Origin: Marasmius tenuissimus
Taxonomy: Eukaryota; Basidiomycota; Agaricomycetes; Agaricales; Marasmiaceae
DNA: 64,000 nt
Assembly (NCBI GenBank): GCA_029532415.1
Contig: JAQOTA010000064.1
Coordinates: forward strand, 248,001-312,000
Direction: 5' to 3'
In this document: piece after piece, positions 57,462-64,000 of the stretch
How positions within the stretch are numbered: the stretch's first letter is position 1
Layout: each line of letters begins with the position of its first letter
Notes under the pieces: model-generated
Databases searched by the model: none
What the model was told of the DNA's origin: nothing
What the model saw: the letters and a program-made list of their open reading frames with translations, nothing else
Made by a program: the position numbers and the translations under genes

Positions 57462-59472
57462 ATGGACGACAGTGGAGACAATTCGAAAATACCGATCGGC
57501 AAAGAATCTGTTCTATACCTTTCCCAAGCTATGTCGAAATTCCCCACTCCTGCATCCGCCATTGAGCAGCTTCGCACTATTGGTCACCCACCCAACTCCA
57601 CTATCACCAACAGCCCGAATCTACGCATACGAAAAGCCTGTCAAGCTGTTGCGTCTCTCATTGCCCACAGCCAGACTGATCCATCGACGAGAATCACCCT
57701 CATCGTCCCCCAATGGAAACAGGTCATATCTCGTTGGGTAATCTTTTTCATCCGCCATATGCTTTTGGTCCCCGAGCCGTCCCCGGCACCACCGTCTTGG
57801 CTCTCCACTGTCAATTTGTTCGGAACTTGCTTCCCCATCCTGTTTGAACTCTCTCCCGACAGCTTGCGAACGATGAGAGAAGCCGCGCCCTCGCTTCAGT
57901 ATCTTGTCGGTCAAGTATTCCTCCTAAAACTCGACAAAAACGATCATGGTTGGGTGACCTGGGCTAAAACTCTTCGAGATCTCGCCCTCTGCGATGAAGA
58001 TGGCCCGCCTTTACCAAAATTCACCCCTGGTCTAGACCTCCCTCGCCTCTACCGAAAAGACGACAGCCTTGGTGCGATGCTCATCTCACACATCCGTTCC
58101 AGAATCTTCAAGAAACGTAGAATCGGTCGCGCACAGCTAGATGAAACGAGCATTGTGATTGAAATTCTCATTCAACCCTTACAATGCTTCGAGGGCGTCA
58201 ATCCAGTCGGCGATGGGAAGAACCTCGTGGATTTTCTTACGTGTATAGTTCGGATTCTCAAAGTGTTTCTCATACCGAAGAGAAAACCGCTACCGTACCA
58301 GCCCAAGGAGCTACAAGTCACCCACAGTTTGATCTTGGAGGCTTTGATGGCTCTCGAGATTTATCTCTTCAGACCGGCATTGGTCAAACATGTTATCGAG
58401 CGTGGGCTTGTGAAGACGCTTTTCTTTGCAGAACGTCAATACTTCGATTTGGAGAAGGAACCGGAGTATCGTGCAATGGGGATGAGAGGTCTGGGTGAGG
58501 CAATTTCTAGGGTTTTTAATCGAATGGCACTGTTCTTCTATTATCTTCCTGTTCTTCGCTCATTTGCGCGGTATTCGCGGGGGCTTCCCAGTCCTGAGGA
58601 GGCGGACGGACTGTTTAGGTCGAGATCAGAGCCTACGTTGGGAAAGGGGTGGAGCCATCTTCTGACCAAGGGCTTCGTTATGAAAGCGATGCGGGACAAG
58701 TTTAAAAAGGTTCACGGGATATGTAGCTGCGAGGCAGTAAGTGCCTTGGGTTCAGTTTGTGTTTCGATTCTAACAATTTCATCTTTTCTTCGTTTTCAGT
58801 GCCCTCTCAAGAGTTATCGGAACAAAAGAGACGATTCAAGTCTCGTCTATGTTCGTTGTCTCGGGTGTTCGCTCAAGGTCTACTGCTCTCCAACCTGTCG
58901 AAAGGTAGACTGGGGTCATGGTCACCGTATTGAATGCTCCGGGTTTTTGGATCTGGCCAAAAGTGAGTTGGCGTCGATAAATATTCGTCTTGACTTCGGG
59001 CTAAATGTACTATGCAGACGGATTTGACATCCCTATCATGAGGATAGATTTGTCATTCGCCCGTCTCATCGTCCAAACCTTTCACGGGCTTCGCAATGAC
59101 CACTATAACCACCTAACGGAGAGCTACCGAGCCTCGATTCCATCTGGGAGTCAAATTTCCCGCAGCGAGCAGGCCATTAGGGACGGGTTTCGCAACCCCA
59201 TTCTCTTCTTGGACTTTACAAAACCATTCGACGAGATTATACCGGCGCAAACCATGAACAATGAAACATTTACGAGCTGGCGGCGGTCCATGTCAATAGT
59301 ATGGGATGATGCTGACCAACAGCACCTCGAGGAAATCCTGAAGGCTTGGGACGACTCGGATGTGACTAGACAGCTGGTCTTTGCTTGGTTTGCGAGAGAT
59401 AGAATTCAGTATGTTCCACTGCACGTTGTCATAGATTATCCGCTCAGGAGGTCGAATGCTATCTACCTTTGA
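57462..59472 (+). CDS. MYND-type zinc-finger protein
   Basis: The ATG at 57462 (MDDSGDNSKIPIGKESVLYL) begins a 425-codon exon of alpha-helical character. An intron at 58737-58799 splits the finger. A second short intron (GTGAGT ... TGCAG, ending about 59018) joins LAK to NGFDIPIMRIDLSFARLIVQ. The MYND finger ligands are C423, C426, C445, C448, C454, C458, H467 and C471, all present, around VRCLGCSLKVYCSPTCRKVD and HGHRIEC. The C-terminal region ends at 59472 (PLRRSNAIYL). Proteins of this shape (long helical N-terminus, central or late MYND, about 200-residue tail) form expanded families in mushrooms. The finger probably binds a protein partner. The specific role is unknown. Confidence 0.88.
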
Positions 59473-61040
59473 ATACACTTTCCTTCCTCCGGAATTATTG
59501 GGATGTGTTCCTCAGTAATTCCCGCGACTTCCACTCAGTCATTTTTACCGATGCCTGCTTGGGTCGTGCCTCCGGGACGCGTTAAGCACGTGATGTGAAA
59601 TTGAGGTCGCTTTTTCGGCCGTTGCCGTTTCAGCTCGTTTCAACTCTCATCCTACAATAAAGTACATAATTGAGCACTTCGGAGGGCAAGAAGCGTGAGG
59701 AAAGCTCGGAGCGGGAAGAAGGATGAAAAAGGCCCGGTCAGTCATTTACTTGCCTCATTAGTTCCCCATGTTCGTCGTCAAGCTGTACCAGTATTCCCCT
59801 AACAACTATTCTCTTGATTGTAGAGGAGACACAGAAGGTGACTTTTAGCTCGTATGAACTACGCACGGTGAATCCGTCGGTTTACAGTATCCTCATAACT
59901 GTTCTCGGGATTATTCAGGATCACTGTTCATTAATACAGCCGTATTCAGATCTAAATATTGGTCTAAGTGCGAAAGGCTGCGACTCAGGTTGCTGCTGTG
60001 AGACTCGGGCCAGTCAGCATTTCCTGTGTGGAATGATCGATAGAAAAATACTTCATACCGTCTCAGATTTCACCAAATTGTAACAGTAACTTTTATGTCC
60101 AAAGGTATGCCCAAACTCTTTTACATCGATTCAACACGGGGCCGTGCAGTATCTAAGACGACTTCTTCTGATCCATCTGTTCCCATTGTGTGGACAAGAT
60201 AAGGGAGATTCGTACACGCACTATCCTCACCTCCCATCATGTCTTCACTGGAGTTGTTTGCACGGACGATCAGGAGCGTAGGAGCAATGGCCTGCATCAA
60301 GAGCATATTCAGCCCTTACCGGAAGATGTCAAAAAATGAAGCCCTACCGCGACCTGAATTATAACCGACTCCAGAGTAGCTGTGATGAGGTGTTGGTAGA
60401 CGTTTATTGCTATGAATACGATCCATATCATAAGATATAGTAGACATGATTCAAGCCTGGAACTATAAGTATTAGGAATAGACAGTAAGGCTGAAGTGAA
60501 TACCCACATCAATCTTGCAATTGTTCTAAACCGCCTCGGATACCGAGCCGGCGGGACTTAGGCCACAGAATAGTTTTACCTGTGGACACTTGTTAGACCA
60601 GTGTCGCTAAGGAAATGGGACACGTACACCCCACCAGCGTAGCTTGATCCATTTAGGTTCAGGAGCCGGCCTTGAAGTAGAGAAACATTGAGTACTTGTA
60701 GAGAAGCAGGAAGATACCGAGTCACTCGAACGACAGACGCCAATCTCCATGGACTTGTGTTAGCATTGATAGCCCCGAACGAAGTTATACACTGATTTAT
60801 CGAAAGCGGCGGTTTTATAGAGCCGATTGTCGGATGATCTTTATTTAGACGGTTGTTCAACGACCCCCACGACAGCGACAAACATTTTCTGCAGCCTGTT
60901 ATGCTGTTGTTACCACTGCCAGACGCATAGCAGATTAGGGAATTTGAACTTTTCGTTGCGAAAAACGATCACCGATTCTTGGGAGTAGGCAAAGAGTTCC
61001 GTAGTGGCTGTCGAGATACAAATTCTAGTTACATAACCTG
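59473..61040. other. Intergenic stretch, nothing recognised
   Basis: Short frames (59814-60083 plus, 60576-60881 minus) without motifs. It includes the 3' sides of both flanking genes. Confidence 0.3.
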
Positions 61041-62554
61041 TTACTTCTGCGTTTCTAAGATAGGTGCACTGAGGGGCTGAGCGGGTAGAATCCTCTGGAA
61101 GTTACCAGCCAACCTCATTGTGAAGGTCCCGTTAGGCTCGTTTCCGGTACCCTAGAAGAACATGAGCGTCGTCGTGTAGCACAATGAAAATAGCTAGGGT
61201 GCAGTGATACTCACGAAGAGGCTCATGGGGAACCCAAGATCCAATGGGATCTGGCTCTCCAGAAATTTGATCTGCTCCGGAGTCAGATTGATATCGAGAG
61301 CCTCCATATTTTGCTCGAGTTGTTCCACTTTACGACCACCGATGATTGGGAAGACATAAGCAGTCTTCTGCATAACATACGCAATGGCAACTATATCAAC
61401 GAGATTTGGTGAAGGATATCTATGTGGGGTCGAGGACGACTTACCAGACGTGATATTTTTCACCCCGACCTCTTTGGCTACTTTCCCAAGCGCATGACTC
61501 ATCTTCACTTCATCGGGGTTTCTGAGCCAGTCAGTAAGCACCTTACGACCCTCCTCCCCACTCTGCTTCCTTTTTTCTTCCTCGGCATCCGTTCGTAGTT
61601 TACCACCACCCAGAACACCCCACGGAGCGAGCGCCATCCCTGGATTATAATAAGCGTGACTTCGAGTGGACTGGAAAGAGACTGGTAGCCAACCGAATGA
61701 GCGAGCCATCGGAATAATGTCCCTTTCGAAGGACCTCTTCAATACGCTCCATTCTCCCTGGTAAACCGTGAATGGTGTCTTCCCAGTCAACTTAGCGTAC
61801 TGATTGGCCTGGGAGACTATCCATGCCGGGGTGTCGGAGATTCCCTGGAAGTTCAAATGCCATGAACAGTCAGAAAGAGTTGTTTCGGGTGATTTCGTGA
61901 TCCTCACCAAATATAGAACCTTCCTTTGAGCAACGAGATTGTGTAGACTATCCATGACCTCCTCAATAGAGGTATCATAATCCCACCAGTGAACGTATAA
62001 AAGATCGATGTAATCCGTGCGAAGCTTTTTGAGACTCGCGTTGACGCTTACGTGCATACTCTTGGTACTATTCCCGGAATAATTGACTTTGTGCGTGACT
62101 GTCGGGTCGCGTTTGTATAGCGACGAGTACTGCGATGGATTCGTAGTAAATCAGTTTCCCAAAAAACCTCGCGAGCTACGAAACTCGGCTGACCTTGGTT
62201 GCAATGACAAGTTGATCTCAGATTCCACGTTTCTCGGCCCACTCCCCGATGAACTCCTCAGAGGTCTCGTCTTGACTGTGGGTCGAGATGAGTTACTATC
62301 GGGGTGTGCAGCGTGCTGAATGGGACTCACTAGCCATTAGCAGTGTCGATAAAGTTACCTCCCTTATCGAAGTAAGCATCCAAAAGCTTGAAACTGGATT
62401 CTTTATCCATAGAGCCCATGAACGAACCCCATTTATCACCGATACTCATTGCACCGAGACACAAGGGCGATACATGGACTCCCGCGCGAGACGACAGAAC
62501 ACGATAGATACCCAGTTTCGTGGGTGGGGCGGGTGCGGGAACAAGATGAGACAT
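61041..62554 (-). pseudogene. Aryl-alcohol-dehydrogenase-type aldo/keto reductase with a premature TGA
   Basis: The ATG at 62554 gives [20 protein letters not shown], then the AKR start ([20 protein letters not shown]). After intron 1 the catalytic Tyr is in GYQDETSEEFIGEWAEKRG. The catalytic Lys is in VIATK, and the His in DLLYVHWWD. Later exons give GISDTPAWIVSQANQYAK, ALAPWGVLGGGKLRTDAEEE, and VAIAYVMQKTAYVFPIIGGR with KVEQLEQNMEALDINLTPEQ. The last exon follows a GTGAGT intron and ends LPAQPLSAPILETQK at 61041. All match fungal aryl-alcohol dehydrogenases (NADPH-dependent, cytosolic). At 62218-62220 the frame has TGA where the family has Arg (KRGI-R-DQLV), a CGA-to-TGA change. If real, it truncates the protein after about a quarter of its length. 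Everything else is intact, so the loss is recent, or the base is an error. Confidence 0.8.
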
Positions 62555-63633
62555 GTGGAATGAAGTTTTTGTTCAAAGATGGTTTGAAGGTCGAAGGGTC
62601 TTTCTGGATGATGGTAAGTATCTGGGATAAGACTGGAGAGCTTTTCTACCTTTCCAGAGCCGGTATACTTTCCGGAGGTGTCATTCATCGTTTGTCGATC
62701 ATCTTCGGAAGCAGACCTGTATCACCGACTGCCGAGCGCACTCGTGGTGATGGCATCCTGCGAGACCTGTGAGGCAATAGCGGCATGCTGCTGAAGGCAA
62801 ATAGATTGGTCACTCACTCGGAAGCTGGCCGTGCGACTCTACTGGTGAGATCCAAGCGGATAGTATACCAAAGATCCGGTGATACCGAGTCCCCCCACTC
62901 ATCGAAGAAACCCTAGAGAAAGCGGTTTGTCGTTCAGTAACACACTCGGTCTTCATGGGGGTCTCGGCGACTGGTCAGTGGACCCTCTACCGCCCGGCGG
63001 ACTTGCGAGAAGCTATTCGTCACTGGATTGGGAAGTACAGGTGCTGAGGATCATGTGGTGCTGAGCTCACCGCAAACATAGAAATAAGAAGACGGGTGTG
63101 GGTCGCGGCTTGTGATTTACTAAGACATAGAAAGAGTCGGAAAGTTTCCGAGTAGCGATTGGGCTTACTTGAACCTATTTTAAGAAGTCGCGGGCGGAGG
63201 AAAGCACCGTAGGATAGATGATCGATCTTCCAGCTCAATTCCTTATGCAAGTCCTCAATGTCCAGCATGATACGGAAATGGCTATTGGCGCACAGAACGA
63301 CCGTGACAAGAGAGCAAAAAGCAGTCAAAACTTGCATCGAAAATCCAGAAATCGAACAGCTGGTATGTCGCTCTGGTAATTACGATGATGCTTAGTATCT
63401 CAACCCCAAGCAGAGATGAGTCGCAAAGATATCATGGAAGATCAGGGAGCGACATTGGAAGCTACGGGGCTAGGCATGGATCGTCTCGGTCGAATATAGC
63501 GAATGAAGAGACTACTCTCATCAACTCGCGGGGCTAAAAACCGCGTCATCTTCCTCAATTTCCACTTTCAACCTTACGATGGACCATTTCCAACGCCAAG
63601 GATAGTAGAACTTAGAACCAACGCTCGGTAGCA
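62555..63633. other. Stretch without a supported gene
   Basis: The minus-strand frame 63020-63337 (MQVLTAFCSLVTVVLCANSH) starts with a signal-peptide-like segment. No family or splice partner is evident. Confidence 0.3.
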
Positions 63634-63824
63634 CCGGAGACAAGACCTCAGGCGGTAAGTTGACATATTGCCTGAGAGGCGATAGGTATGGCGATATGCA
63701 TGGCAAGGACCACCTGAGCTTTTTTCGCCTCGGGATTGGCAAACCATGCCTCAACTATACATACCGCTATACATAACGCCTCTCAGGCAATATGTCAATC
63801 AACCACCCAAGGTCTTGCCTCCGG
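63634..63824. repeat. Inverted repeat, probable fold-back MITE
   Basis: The arms share CCGGAG(A/G)CAAGACCT, then TTGACATATTGCCTGAGAGG (left at 63660; right arm ends 63798) and further GCG-TA-GTAT-GCG-TATG positions. The total span is about 190 bp. I could not define a TSD, so the exact ends are open. Confidence 0.65.
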
Positions 63825-64000
63825 CGTAGGCGGAGGAATCGGAGGTCATAAACACATTGCTAGAGCGCTGGAAAAATTCGGCCGTAAACCAGAGGAAGAT
63901 TGCAGTTTGTGAGTCGCGAAAAATGAGATAAGGCTATCCACAGTGGTCTTACAACCACGCTTCTCATAGAATTCGTACCCCCCCGACTACGATTTGGGTT

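Noticed and set aside
58184..58498. Alternative plus frame inside the MYND gene
   Set aside because: It is a shadow of the long MYND exon.
62083..62319. Plus-strand frame over the reductase gene
   Set aside because: It is antisense to reductase exons that carry the catalytic residues.
1..64000. Prokaryotic features (operons, Shine-Dalgarno sites, riboswitches, CRISPR arrays)
   Set aside because: Introns, TATA boxes and eukaryotic transposons show this is fungal nuclear DNA; none of these features was seen.

Overview
The window is fungal nuclear DNA, most likely from a mushroom-forming basidiomycete (Agaricomycetes). Genes are split by many short GT-AG introns (about 45-125 nt). A Plavaka-type KDZ transposase with a DUF6532-like companion gene, basidiomycete multipass membrane families and a MYND-finger protein all fit that origin. 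The sequence is rich in transposable elements, many of them decayed, and genes form islands between them.

Layout. 0-0.7 kb: 5' part of a cytochrome P450 running off the left edge. 1.28-1.85 kb: non-autonomous hAT-like element with an exact 8-bp target-site duplication (TSD). 2.57-8.61 kb: complete but dead Ty1/copia retrotransposon on the minus strand. 9.48-10.55 kb: second hAT-like element. 12.3-14.7 kb: complete P450. 15.4-17.5 kb: protein-kinase-like gene. 18.7-19.8 kb (multipass membrane protein) and 23.5-24.7 kb (rhodopsin-domain-like protein): both have paralogues at 37.2-38.6 and 43.8-45.1 kb. 24.8-34.8 kb: a roughly 10-kb KDZ/Plavaka transposon carrying a DUF6532-like gene, with a Tc1/mariner-like element (TA TSD, 36-bp perfect terminal inverted repeats) nested inside. 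35-52 kb: decayed copies of a dispersed repeat of about 1.7 kb, themselves hit by a hAT element and small fold-back elements, plus an allantoate-permease-like MFS transporter gene (47.0-49.7 kb). 53.7-56.1 kb: the most notable locus, described below. 56.3 kb: a tRNA-Glu-like gene. 57.5-59.5 kb: MYND zinc-finger protein. 61.0-62.6 kb: aryl-alcohol-dehydrogenase-type aldo/keto reductase with one premature TGA.

The locus of interest is a divergent pair. On the minus strand is a secreted precursor of 90 residues in which each of three repeats ending in the invariant octapeptide AFPYWDRK (Kex2-like KR sites follow the first two) is encoded by its own phase-0 exon. About 0.8 kb away on the plus strand is a five-exon UstYa/DUF3328 protein (243 residues) with both HxxHC motifs intact. 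This is the minimal architecture of dikaritin-type ribosomally synthesised, post-translationally modified peptides (RiPPs: ustiloxin, phomopsin, asperipin). I know of no described product with a FPYWD core. The nearby MFS transporter, P450s and aldo/keto reductase could belong to a wider pathway, but that is inference only.

Exon boundaries were deduced by hand from reading frame, splice sites and family motifs. No homology search or computation was run.
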